The notes below the pieces were generated by a model. It was given only the letters and a program-made list of their open reading frames with translations. It had not been told where the DNA came from and did not search any database. Below are positions 49,550 to 57,499 of a stretch of DNA of 64,000 nt, piece by piece. Positions within the stretch are counted from its first letter, which is position 1. Every line of letters begins with the position of its first letter. The translations under genes were made by a program, and so were the position numbers. Source of the stretch: Acidiphilium acidophilum (GTDB lineage Bacteria; Pseudomonadota; Alphaproteobacteria; Acetobacterales; Acetobacteraceae); contig NZ_JAWXYB010000018.1 of NCBI RefSeq assembly GCF_033842475.1, positions 3,269,501 through 3,333,500 of the forward strand, given 5' to 3'.

Positions 49550-49970
49550 TCAATGGCAACGATTCTGGGTGTAAAGGGGTCCGCACATCTGACTGGGTAG
49601 CAGCCACGCAGCTTGGGATCAGCTACCCGTCGGGCTTGAGGACTGAAGCAGCCAACAGAACCACGACCTTGTGAATTTATGACAGTCGGCTGCCCATCGT
49701 CGCGCCCGACGGCGAAGACGCGGCCCTCCTGTGGACAAGCCCGGCACGAACTGTGTTCTCCCGGCCCGGCCCACAGGCCAGCGACTGCCAACAAGCTTCA
49801 CAACGCCACATCAACCGAAGGATTGGTGCCGAATTGGGTCCGGAGGATCATGTTTACCTGAAACTGTGACACCAGCCCAAGCTTACTCTCCCCCGGAACC
49901 TGTCGGGCCTCCTGGCACCACCGCGCCACAAAAGGCAGGGCAGCGCATCAACAGACGCAAGCGCCTGGTC
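49550..49970. other. Gene-free stretch with scrambled, possibly mobile-element-derived sequence
   Basis: About 420 bases with no ORF longer than about 80 codons that looks real. The composition is less GC-rich than the neighbours. There are fragmentary in-frame stretches on both strands, but none is recognisable as a protein domain. Together with the RPE-like repeat on its left and IS4 debris 1 kb to the right, it probably consists of decayed mobile DNA. Confidence 0.35.
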
Positions 49971-49972
49971 GG

Positions 49973-50695
49973 TTAGGCACGCTTCTGACGGGAGCGAACA
50001 ACAAGGCCCAGACCCAGAAGGCCAGTACCAAGCAACAGCAACGAGCCAGGTTCCGGAACCGGGATTTCCTGGGCGCTCGATGTCACAGCAGCGAATTCAA
50101 ACGAGACTTTCTGGCTTCCAGCGACAACCTCATTGAATCCGCCATCGACATTAATGTTGATGTAAGCTGATCCACCATACGTCCGGACACCGGTGGCAGG
50201 GACATTTGCCGCTGCTGCGACCTCGGCGCCTGTGATCGATCCGAGCAGCGTTGAACCATTATAAAAGGACAGAACATTTTCGTTATTAGGCTGACCATCG
50301 ACCGAACCCCAGAGCAGTCCGAGGTAGCTCTGCGAGGTCCCAAACGTGAAATCGATTGTTCCGTTCGATGTCGGGGATACGGAATAGCTTCCGGAGATCG
50401 ACGGATCGGATGTCAGCCCGGTCGAGAAATAAGGTCCGGAATAGGCTGTTCCGGCGGCGTCGGTGATCGGCGCAGCATACTTGTCCGCTACGCTACCGGT
50501 GACGATTGCACCCGGATAAGTAGCCGTGATTGTGACGTTACCCGTGGTGCCGGCCACAGCAGCGATCGGGGTTGTACCAGTTAGCAGGGCGCTCGGCGAT
50601 CCGTAGAAGTTGATGGCACCTGCATGAGCGATTCCAACAGTCGCAAATCCCGCTACAGCACTTGCGAGTAGTATTGATTTTAAGGATATTCTCAT
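49973..50695 (-). CDS. PEP-CTERM sorting-domain secreted protein
   Basis: A 240-residue protein. It has a signal peptide (MRISLKSILLASAVAGFATV then GIAHA), a beta-rich, Ser/Thr/Gly-rich, Cys-free mature part, and a C-terminal PEP-CTERM tripartite signal: VPEPGSLLLLGTGLLGLGLV then RSRQKRA. Such proteins are sorted by exosortase (EpsH/XrtA) and associate with extracellular polysaccharide or biofilm. No exosortase gene is in the window. The gene is clearly lower in GC than its surroundings and is flanked by repeat and transposase debris, suggesting transfer. The upstream region holds a sigma-54-type promoter. Confidence 0.9.
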   Translation of the reverse strand: MRISLKSILLASAVAGFATVGIAHAGAINFYGSPSALLTGTTPIAAVAGTTGNVTITATYPGAIVTGSVADKYAAPITDAAGTAYSGPYFSTGLTSDPSISGSYSVSPTSNGTIDFTFGTSQSYLGLLWGSVDGQPNNENVLSFYNGSTLLGSITGAEVAAAANVPATGVRTYGGSAYININVDGGFNEVVAGSQKVSFEFAAVTSSAQEIPVPEPGSLLLLGTGLLGLGLVVRSRQKRA

Positions 50696-50761
50696 TTTTT
50701 ACGATCCAATCTCATTTACGAAGTTGACGTTCTTGCCATTTCTAGCCCGGCCACTCTATAA

Positions 50762-50777
50762 AGCAAAAAACATGCCA
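50762..50777 (-). promoter_or_regulatory. Sigma-54 (-24/-12) promoter for the PEP-CTERM gene
   Basis: Read on the minus strand: TGGCATGTTTTTTGCT. This matches the RpoN consensus TGGCACG-N4-TTGCW at every fixed position except one, with the required ten bases between GG and GC. It lies 67 bases upstream of the ATG. Sigma-54 control is known for PEP-CTERM genes in PrsK/PrsR-type systems. Confidence 0.7.
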
Positions 50778-50883
50778 CAATGAAAAGTACTCGGAATACA
50801 GTCTATTAGCGAAAACGAAACATTAGGCATTGCTCGGAAGTGTAAAGAATTCTGACACACGATTTCTTGATCCATGAGACGCA

Positions 50884-51144
50884 TCACCATTCACACCCTC
50901 CCCTGTCTTGCCGACCAGTTTCACACATTGGCGGGGTCGCGAGGGCGAAGCCTGCGGCCATTGAGGCGAAACATGCCTATCCGGCACGCATGGTTTCTGG
51001 TCCCGGAGGCCTGTAGTAGCCGTTCCAGCCTCCGAGGCGTGCCACGATCCAGCAAAGCCATGCGAGAGAACGGGGCGGATGAGGGTGTTGCTGGCGCCGT
51101 GTTTTGCCGTCGAGCGTCGGGGCGATAGCCTCGGCAGCCGGCAT
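50884..51144 (-). pseudogene. IS4-family transposase, C-terminal fragment
   Basis: Read on the minus strand, the frame gives GKTRRQQHPHPPRSLAWLCW, IVARLGGWNGYYRPPGPETM and RAG, a TAG stop, then ACFASMAAGFALATPP. This is the C-terminal end of Tn5/IS4-like transposases (PHPPRSLAWxxWIxARLGGW...PPGPxTM). The internal TAG falls where the family usually has Trp. The N-terminal catalytic part is missing; its left side is replaced by unrelated sequence and repeat copy 9. Confidence 0.75.
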
Positions 51145-51206
51145 CAGCGTGGCGTCGATTGAAATGTGTGAGTGCCGTGGGGGCAGCGGGAAGGAGGAAG
51201 AAAGCG

Positions 51207-51320
51207 CTTCTTTTTTGAAAAAAAGAAGCAAAAAACTTTAATTCCCTGAGTCCGTGCCAGTCGAAACGCCCATGTCCCAGATTAAAGGAAGTTTTTTGCT
51301 TCTTTTTTCCAAAAAAGAAG
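51207..51320. repeat. Double-palindrome AT-rich element, copy 9
   Basis: Left palindrome with centre TTTTTTGAAAAAAA, CAAAAAACTTT, spacer with CGAAACGCCCATGTCCCAGA then TTAAAGGAAG, TTTTTTG and a right palindrome with centre TTTTTTCCAAAAAA. It lies between the IS4 remnant and hemB. Confidence 0.9.
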
Positions 51321-51483
51321 CCTTGCTCACTTCCCTGCCCCCACCAACGCCTTCCCGCCCACCCCGGCAGCCACGCGTCTCTCGTAGCCTGAGGAATAAC
51401 GGCCGGCCAGCAGCACGGGAACCTTGCGCCTCGCCCATGTTCGCGCGATGGCGATATCAGATCCAGCGTTTCAGGAGCATCCC

Positions 51484-52476
51484 ATGATCACCGGCAGTTT
51501 CCCCACCACCCGCCTGCGCCGCAACCGGCTCGATCCGTGGACCCGCCGCATGGTCGCCGAGACCACGCTTTCGGTGGACAATCTGATCTGGCCGATCTTC
51601 GTCCGCGCGGGCGAGGGCGAGCCGACTCCGGTTGCCACCATGCCCGGCGTGGTCCGTGTCGGGCTCGACCGGCTGGCGAGGCATGTCGAGGACGCGGCCC
51701 GCCTCGGCATCCCCGCCATCGCCCTGTTCCCCGCGACCCCCGCCGACCTCAAGACCGCCGAGGGCACCGAGGCGCTGAACCCGGAAAACCTGATCTGTCA
51801 GGCCGCGCGCCTGCTCAAGGCGGAATTCCCCGATCTCGGCCTGATCGGCGATGTCGCGCTCGACCCCTACACCGATCACGGGCATGACGGCGTGCTGCGT
51901 AATGGCTACGTCGCCAACGACGAATCGGTGGAGATTCTCGAACGTCAGGCGGTCAATCAGGCCCAGGCCGGCATCGACATCATCGCCCCCTCGGACATGA
52001 TGGACGGGCGGATCGGCAGCATCCGCACCGCACTCGATGCCGAGGGGCTGATCCACACCCGCATCATGAGCTACGCCGCAAAATACGCCTCCGCCTTTTA
52101 CGGCCCGTTCCGCGAGGCGCTCGGCTCGAACGCCGCCCTCAAGGGCGACAAGAAAACCTACCAGATGAACCCGGCCAATTCGGATGAAGCCCTGCGCGAA
52201 GTCGCGATGGATCTGGATGAAGGGGCGGACATGGTCATGGTCAAGCCCGGCATGCCCTATCTCGACATCGTCCGCCGCGTCCACGAGACGTTCCACGTCC
52301 CCACCTTCGCCTATCAGGTGTCCGGCGAATACGCGATGCTGGCCTCCGCGATGAATCTCGGCCTGATCGACCGCGAACGCGGCATTCTGGAAACATTGAT
52401 GGGATTTCGCCGGGCCGGCGCTTCGGGGGTGCTGACGTATTTCGCGGTCGAAGCGGCGCGGCTGCTCAGGGCGTAA
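51484..52476 (+). CDS. hemB: Delta-aminolevulinic acid dehydratase (porphobilinogen synthase)
   Basis: A 330-residue enzyme joining two 5-aminolevulinate molecules to porphobilinogen in tetrapyrrole synthesis. The metal-binding loop reads DVALDPYTDHGHDGVL, with Asp in place of the zinc-binding Cys triad. This is the magnesium/allosteric type usual in alphaproteobacteria. Active-site Lys residues are in MSYAAKYASAFYGPFREALG and MVKPGMPYLDIV. The ATG follows an AGGAG site; the preceding 20 in-frame codons are not needed. Confidence 0.97.
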   Translation: MITGSFPTTRLRRNRLDPWTRRMVAETTLSVDNLIWPIFVRAGEGEPTPVATMPGVVRVGLDRLARHVEDAARLGIPAIALFPATPADLKTAEGTEALNPENLICQAARLLKAEFPDLGLIGDVALDPYTDHGHDGVLRNGYVANDESVEILERQAVNQAQAGIDIIAPSDMMDGRIGSIRTALDAEGLIHTRIMSYAAKYASAFYGPFREALGSNAALKGDKKTYQMNPANSDEALREVAMDLDEGADMVMVKPGMPYLDIVRRVHETFHVPTFAYQVSGEYAMLASAMNLGLIDRERGILETLMGFRRAGASGVLTYFAVEAARLLRA

Positions 52477-52491
52477 AAGGGAACACAGCGT

Positions 52492-52530
52492 CTTCTTTTT
52501 TGTGAACAAAAAAGAAGCAAAAAAACTTCG
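52492..52530. repeat. Half-copy of the AT-rich palindromic element (copy 10)
   Basis: A single palindrome with centre TTTTTTGTGAACAAAAAA followed by CAAAAAAACTTCGG, which is the left half of the copy 3/4 type. No right arm follows. It lies 16 bases after the hemB stop and could terminate hemB. Confidence 0.88.
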
Positions 52531-52582
52531 GTGATCAGGGGTGGTGCGGGTGAAGCCGCTCACGCCCCTGATCGTCGAGCCT

Positions 52583-52843
52583 TTAAATCCGGCGGCGTCC
52601 GCCGACCAGCGCGTGGTAGATCACCAGCACCACGACCGCACCGATCACGGCCACGATCAGACTATATATGTTGAACCCGGTCACCCCCACGCTGCCGAAC
52701 GCGTTGAAGATGAACCCGCCGACGATCGCGCCGATGATGCCGAGCACCATGTCGAGAATCAGCCCCTCACCCTGCTTGTTCACAAGCTTGCTGGCGATGA
52801 AACCGGCGATCAGGCCCAGAACGAGCCATGCAATGATACCCAT
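52583..52843 (-). CDS. GlsB/YeaQ/YmgE family stress-response membrane protein
   Basis: An 86-residue, three-helix protein. The pattern MGIIAWLVLGLIAGFIASKL then ILDMVLGIIGAIVGGFIFNAFG is that of the transglycosylase-associated/GlsB family, Gly-rich small membrane proteins induced by acid and general stress. Their biochemical role is unknown. The CsbD-family gene 98 bases upstream on the same strand is also a typical stress gene. Confidence 0.9.
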   Translation of the reverse strand: MGIIAWLVLGLIAGFIASKLVNKQGEGLILDMVLGIIGAIVGGFIFNAFGSVGVTGFNIYSLIVAVIGAVVVLVIYHALVGGRRRI

Positions 52844-52893
52844 GTGAAGTCACCTCTTGTTGTTTGATATGATCCCGATGCCTCGAACACGCA

Positions 52894-52916
52894 CCGGCCC
52901 CCGGCATCGGGGCCGG
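52894..52916. terminator. GC-rich hairpin between csbD-like and glsB-like genes
   Basis: A perfect 8-bp stem (CCGGCCCC / GGGGCCGG) with a 7-base loop. There is no T-tract on either side, so it would be a weak terminator, a processing site or an mRNA-stabilising hairpin. Confidence 0.4.
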
Positions 52917-52941
52917 GAGCCGGGTCAAATCCCGTTGAAAC

Positions 52942-53127
52942 TCAGCGCTTGACGGCGTCGCGGACCTTGTCCTTCGCTTCGCCGACCTTGCTCTGAACCT
53001 TGCCGGCGGCCTGATCGGCCTTGCCTTCGGCCACGGTCCGGTCATTGCCGGTCACCTTGCCGACGGCTTCCTTGATATTGCCTTTGACCTGCTTGGCCGC
53101 GCCGTCGATACGATTATGGTCAACCAT
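52942..53127 (-). CDS. CsbD family stress protein
   Basis: A 61-residue hydrophilic protein (MVDHNRIDGAAKQVKGNIKE then AVGKVTGNDRT) rich in Lys, Ala and Glu. The AKQVKGNIKEAVGKVTG repeat-like motif followed by a second AAGKVQSKVGEAKDKVRDAV is the CsbD/YjbJ signature. These proteins accumulate in stress and stationary phase; their mechanism is unknown. Confidence 0.93.
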   Translation of the reverse strand: MVDHNRIDGAAKQVKGNIKEAVGKVTGNDRTVAEGKADQAAGKVQSKVGEAKDKVRDAVKR

Positions 53128-53254
53128 TGTTCCGCTCCGTGATGTGGATGGCGGCAATCGATACCGCCATGCCTCACAGATAGGAGAGACGAAATCACGG
53201 TTCGAGAGGTGGTTCGACCGGAATGGTCAATATTACGAAAACAACATGACCTGG

Positions 53255-53536
53255 TTAGACCATGCCGAGCGCACGACGATAGACGTCGATCAGCATTTCC
53301 TGTTCCTCGACTTCCGCGGGTTCCTGCTTGCGCATCCGGATCAGCTGGCGCAGCACTTTCACGTCGAACCCGGCTGATTTCGCCTCGGAATAAATGTCCT
53401 TGATGTCCGAAGCCAGCGCCTTGCGCTCCTCTTCCAACCGCTCGATCCGCTCGACGATGCTCTTGAGCCGGTCGGCCGCGATATTGCCGGTGGTCGCGTG
53501 GTCGGCGGTCGCCTGATCAGCGGTGTCGAGAGCCAT
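53255..53536 (-). CDS. gapR: GapR family (DUF2312) DNA-binding protein
   Basis: A 93-residue protein. After a short Ala/Thr-rich N-terminus comes AADRLKSIVERIERLEEERK, ALASDIKDIYSEAKSAGFDV and KVLRQLIRMRKQEP, the conserved coiled-coil and positively charged region of DUF2312/GapR. In Caulobacter GapR binds overtwisted DNA ahead of forks and stimulates topoisomerases. The start MALDTADQ is chosen at 53536; an upstream extension to 53638 would overlap the divergent HPP gene region. Confidence 0.93.
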   Translation of the reverse strand: MALDTADQATADHATTGNIAADRLKSIVERIERLEEERKALASDIKDIYSEAKSAGFDVKVLRQLIRMRKQEPAEVEEQEMLIDVYRRALGMV

Positions 53537-53651
53537 CGAAAATCTCCAGCCAGAGGGAGCGCGCGGGATAGAACCGCCCCGCCCGCCGGTCAATGCCCCC
53601 CGGTCAATGCCCAAGCTTGTCCTTTGTTCGCCCAGCACCTATTGCCGGGCG

Positions 53652-54140
53652 ATGGTATCGCGCATCATCACGCGCTGGGGCACGCCGTATCGCCCGGCCC
53701 TGTCCGGACTGCTCTGGATGGCCGTCCTGCTGGGCGCGCTGGTCTGGCTCGACGGTTTGCATGACGGCCTGTTCCTGGTGCCCCCTTTCGCCGCGACCAT
53801 GACCATCCTGATCTACCTCCCCGCCGTGTCGATCGCGCAGCCCTACGCGATCATCGCGGGCTCGACCTCCGGCGCGCTGATCGGCACCGCCCTCACCCTC
53901 GTCTTCGGCTTCGGCCCGGAAGTCGCCATGGCCGCCGCCCTGGTCGCGGTCATCGCCCTGCCCTTGCTGCGCGCCTACCACCCGCCCGGCATCGCGCTCG
54001 CCATGTATCCGGCCCTGCTGCACCCCGGCATCGCCTTCGCGCCCCGCGTGGTCCTGCCGTTCACCCTCCTCGCGGTGACCAGCGCGACCGCCATGAGCCG
54101 GCTGGTCCGCGCCTGGCCCCGCTACCCGGCAGCGTTGTAA
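53652..54140 (+). CDS. HPP family membrane protein
   Basis: A protein of about 162 residues (start uncertain; 53610 or 53523 are other in-frame ATGs) with four to five hydrophobic helices. FLVPPFAATMTILIYLP, SIAQPYAIIAGSTSGALIG and LRAYHPPGIALAMYPALLHP contain the HPP tripeptide region that names the family. Some HPP proteins transport nitrite; most are uncharacterised. It is divergent from gapR. Confidence 0.75.
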   Translation: MVSRIITRWGTPYRPALSGLLWMAVLLGALVWLDGLHDGLFLVPPFAATMTILIYLPAVSIAQPYAIIAGSTSGALIGTALTLVFGFGPEVAMAAALVAVIALPLLRAYHPPGIALAMYPALLHPGIAFAPRVVLPFTLLAVTSATAMSRLVRAWPRYPAAL

Positions 54141-54220
54141 CCCGATGCCGATGCGCTCACATATGCGTGACAGCCTATATGATTATGCCGGGGCAATTCC
54201 CCCGGTAGAATGAGGAAACG

Positions 54221-56251
54221 ATGAAACTGCTGCCCGCTTTGCTCGGCCTCCTCCTGCTGTTCGCCCTGTCGGCCCCGGCCCGGGCGGCGGAAAGCAACCG
54301 GGCGGTCTCCTCGCGCGCAACCGTCTCGCTGGTCTCCGCGACCACCGCTGCCGATACCACCAGCCTGAAACTCGGCCTGCTGTTCCGCCTCAAGCCCGAC
54401 TGGCACATCTACTGGTCCGATCCCGGCGATGCCGGCGAACCGCCCTCGATCAGCATCACCGCCCCGAAAGGTGCCACCGCCGGACCCTTCGCCTACCCCG
54501 CGCCGCACTGGCTGGTCGCCAGCGGTGTGGGCGACTACACCGAAACCGGCACGGTCCTGCTGCCCTTCACCCTCAAACTGCCGCAACCGGGGGCCACCAC
54601 CATCACCGCCAGCGCCAACTGGCTGGTCTGCGACCCGAAAATCTGCGTCCCCGAAAGCGGCACGTTCACCCTCGCTCTGCCCGGCGGCAGCGCGCACGCT
54701 TCGCCGCAGGCCCCGCTCTTCGCCGAAGCCGCCGCGCAGATGCCCCGCCCTTCGCCGTTCCACGCCACGATCGCCCCCGGCGGCCTGTTGGCGATCACCG
54801 GCAGCAGTCTGAACGATGCGGCGGTGAAATCGGCCCATTTCTACCCCGATGATCCCAGCGTCATCGCCAATGCCGCCCCGCAGAAACTCGGCTTCGTCCG
54901 GGGCGGCTTCACCCTCGCGCTCACTCCGGCGGATGCGAAAAAACCGCTCACCACCCTGTCCGGCGTGCTCGAAATCACCGATCCCGCGGGCCAGACCGAA
55001 GCCCTGACCCTCACCGCCACACCCGGCGCCGCCCCCGCGCCGCTGCACGTCACGCCCTGGTATGTCTGGATCGCCGGGGCCCTGCTCGGCGGGCTGATCC
55101 TCAACCTGATGCCCTGCGTGTTCCCGGTGCTCGCGATCAAGGCGATGGCGGTCGCCCGCCTCGGCCATGACGATCGCGCCCGCGCCCGCCACGAATCGCT
55201 GGCCTACACGCTCGGCGCGGTGATCGCGATGATGATCCTCGGCGGCATCCTGCTCGCCATCCGCGCCGGCGGCACCGCACTCGGCTGGGGCTTCCAGTTC
55301 CAGTCCCCGGTGTTCATCGCGATCATGGCGTGGCTGGTCTTCGCGATCGGGCTGAACTTCGCCGGGCTGTTCGCCATCTCGGGGATGGAAAACCTCGGCT
55401 CGGGTCTTGCCGCGCGCGGCGGCCTGCTCGGCAGTTTCGCCACCGGCCTGCTCGCCGTGGTGGTCGCAACCCCCTGCACCGCGCCCTTCATGGGCGGTGC
55501 GCTCGCCGCCGCCCTCGCGGCACCGCTCGCCCTCGGCCTGAGCATTTTCGCCGCCCTCGGCCTCGGCATCGCGCTGCCCTTCGTCCTGATCGCGATCATC
55601 CCGGCGGTCGCCCGCCTGCTGCCCCGTCCCGGCGCGTGGATGGACATCCTGCGCCAGATCCTCGCCTTCCCGATGTTTGCCACCGCGATCTGGCTGCTCT
55701 GGGTGATGGCGCTGGAAGCCGGCGCCTCGGGCGTGCTCATCGTCGGTGCCGGCGCGGTGCTGATCGCCTTCGCCCTTTGGCTGCTCCGGTTCCGGGGCGT
55801 GTTCACCAAAGGCCTCGCCGTCCTCGCGGTCGCCGCCGCCCTGTTCCTGCTGCCGCGCATCACCCCCGCCGATGCCGGGGCCGCGACCGGCAAGGCCACC
55901 GGAATCGCCGACAGCCAGCCCTTCTCGACCACCAAGCTCGCCGCCCTGCGCGCAGCGGGCAAGCCGGTGTTCGTCGACATGACGGCGGCGTGGTGCATCA
56001 CCTGCCAGGTCAACGAACGGGTCGCGCTGGAACCGGCCAGCGTCCAGCGCCTGTTCCGCACCCATCAGATCACCCTGATGATCGGCGACTGGACCCGCCG
56101 CAACCCCGCGATCACCCGGTTTCTCGCCGCCCATGGCCGCGACGGCGTGCCGATCTATGTCTATTACCCGCCCGATCATGCGAAACCGGTCGTGCTCCCG
56201 CAGATTTTAACCCCCTCGATCGTGACCGGTGCGATAAACGGGGCGACGTAA
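54221..56251 (+). CDS. Protein-disulfide reductase, DsbD/ScsB family
   Basis: A 676-residue three-part protein: signal peptide (MKLLPALLGLLLLFALSAPA), periplasmic alpha domain (about 25-270) with cysteines in WLVCDPKICVPESG, membrane domain (about 275-560) with redox Cys in NLMPCVFPVLAIKA and ATPCTAPFMGGAL, and a C-terminal thioredoxin domain with TAAWCITCQVN. It carries electrons from cytoplasmic thioredoxin to periplasmic substrates. A CCGGGG/CCCCGG hairpin lies 16 bases before the start codon. A dihaem cytochrome c follows downstream, compatible with a role in c-type cytochrome maturation. Confidence 0.93.
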   Translation: MKLLPALLGLLLLFALSAPARAAESNRAVSSRATVSLVSATTAADTTSLKLGLLFRLKPDWHIYWSDPGDAGEPPSISITAPKGATAGPFAYPAPHWLVASGVGDYTETGTVLLPFTLKLPQPGATTITASANWLVCDPKICVPESGTFTLALPGGSAHASPQAPLFAEAAAQMPRPSPFHATIAPGGLLAITGSSLNDAAVKSAHFYPDDPSVIANAAPQKLGFVRGGFTLALTPADAKKPLTTLSGVLEITDPAGQTEALTLTATPGAAPAPLHVTPWYVWIAGALLGGLILNLMPCVFPVLAIKAMAVARLGHDDRARARHESLAYTLGAVIAMMILGGILLAIRAGGTALGWGFQFQSPVFIAIMAWLVFAIGLNFAGLFAISGMENLGSGLAARGGLLGSFATGLLAVVVATPCTAPFMGGALAAALAAPLALGLSIFAALGLGIALPFVLIAIIPAVARLLPRPGAWMDILRQILAFPMFATAIWLLWVMALEAGASGVLIVGAGAVLIAFALWLLRFRGVFTKGLAVLAVAAALFLLPRITPADAGAATGKATGIADSQPFSTTKLAALRAAGKPVFVDMTAAWCITCQVNERVALEPASVQRLFRTHQITLMIGDWTRRNPAITRFLAAHGRDGVPIYVYYPPDHAKPVVLPQILTPSIVTGAINGAT

Positions 56252-56291
56252 CCATAGCGGAGCGCGACATGCCCCCCACATCGCAACAGCC

Positions 56292-56786
56292 ATGACCACG
56301 ATCTCCCGCATCCTCGCGCGCGCCGCACTCACGGGCCTCACCGCACTTACGGGCCTCACCTCGGGCACCGCCGCCGCCGCCATGCTCCCCCCGATCGGCC
56401 TGTGGCAGGGGCGCTACACCTGCGCCCAGGGCGACACCGCGCTGGCCCTGCAGATCACCGCGATCAGCCCGACACGGGTGACCGCGATCTTCTATTTCCA
56501 CGCTCTGGCGGCCAATCCCGCCGTGCCGCAAGGCTGCTTCGCGATGACCGGCTCGTTCAACCCCGCCACCCGCCATCTCGCCTTGCACCCGACCCACTGG
56601 CTCTCGCAGCCGCCCTTCTATGTCTGGACCGGCCTGTCCGGCACGGTCCGGCGCAGCGGCACCGCGATGACCGGCACGATCCAGGGCCCTGCCTGCACCG
56701 ATTTTTCACTGACCCCGAGCACCACCCTCCCGGTCCCGCCCGCACCGCCCGCCTGCCGGTTGGATCAGAACGGGCCGACAGTGTAG
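56292..56786 (+). CDS. Exported hypothetical protein
   Basis: A 164-residue protein with a signal peptide (ILARAALTGLTALTGLTSGT then AAAA). The mature part starts PPIGLWQGRYTCAQGDTALA and has three or four Cys; later segments GLSGTVRRSGTAMTGTIQGP and CTDFSLTP suggest a small beta-barrel or lipocalin-like fold. I do not recognise a family. It lies between the DsbD-like and cytochrome c genes, so a periplasmic Cys-containing protein is plausible. Confidence 0.7.
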   Translation: MTTISRILARAALTGLTALTGLTSGTAAAAMLPPIGLWQGRYTCAQGDTALALQITAISPTRVTAIFYFHALAANPAVPQGCFAMTGSFNPATRHLALHPTHWLSQPPFYVWTGLSGTVRRSGTAMTGTIQGPACTDFSLTPSTTLPVPPAPPACRLDQNGPTV

Positions 56787-56817
56787 AGCAGACCACGAAG
56801 CAGGACAGGGACCGACC

Positions 56818-57495
56818 ATGAAGAGCGCCGCACAACTACGCCACCTCGCCGCCACCATCGCCGCAGCCGCGATCATCGGCACCGCAGGCATCGCCACCGC
56901 CGCCACCACAACCGCACCCAGCGCAACGCCCGTGGCCCCGCCCCAGGTCGCCCAATGCGCGGGCTGCCACAGTGCCAACGGCATGGGCAATCCGGTCGCA
57001 GGCTTCCCCGCCCTCGCCGGCCAGCCCACCGCCTATCTCGAACACCAGCTCTACGCCTTCAAACACGGCACCCGCCGCAACGCGATCATGAAAAGCTTCG
57101 CCACCGGCCTCACCGCGGCGGACCGCAAGGCGATCGCCACCTATTACAACAGCCTGCCGGTGGTCGCACCCGCCTCGCTGCCCGCCGCCCCGAGCGATGA
57201 TCTCGGCAAAACCATCGCGCTGCACGGTGCGGGCGTCGGCACCGCGCACGTCATCCCGGCCTGCGCCTCCTGCCACGCCGCCGGCGGCCTCGGCCGCGCC
57301 CCGGCATTTCCCCGCCTCGCCGGCCAGCCCGAGCAATATCTCGAAGCCCAGCTGATCGACTGGCGGAAAGGCTCGCGCAACGAGAGCAACCTCCATCTGA
57401 TGCGCAACATCGCAAAAGACCTCACCGCCCAACAGATCAAGGCGGTCGCGCAATATTACGCCTCCCTGCCGCCCACCGGAACCTCCGGCTCCTGA
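56818..57495 (+). CDS. Dihaem c-type cytochrome
   Basis: A 225-residue exported protein with two CxxCH haem-binding motifs: CAGCHSANGMGNPVAGFPAL and CASCHAAGGLGRAPAFPRL. Each is followed by AGQPTAYLEHQL or AGQPEQYLEAQLIDWRKGSR, which hold the distal Met-like region of c4/c553-type cytochromes. The two halves are tandem duplicates, as in cytochrome c4. It could feed electrons to a terminal oxidase in the periplasm. It ends five bases before the convergent mltG stop. Confidence 0.9.
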   Translation: MKSAAQLRHLAATIAAAAIIGTAGIATAATTTAPSATPVAPPQVAQCAGCHSANGMGNPVAGFPALAGQPTAYLEHQLYAFKHGTRRNAIMKSFATGLTAADRKAIATYYNSLPVVAPASLPAAPSDDLGKTIALHGAGVGTAHVIPACASCHAAGGLGRAPAFPRLAGQPEQYLEAQLIDWRKGSRNESNLHLMRNIAKDLTAQQIKAVAQYYASLPPTGTSGS

Positions 57496-57499
57496 ACCA

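Noticed and set aside
49550-49970. A bridge-RNA-bearing IS110-type end or a hidden ncRNA in the decayed stretch
   Set aside because: No transposase, no defined element ends and no clear stem-loops could be identified by eye.
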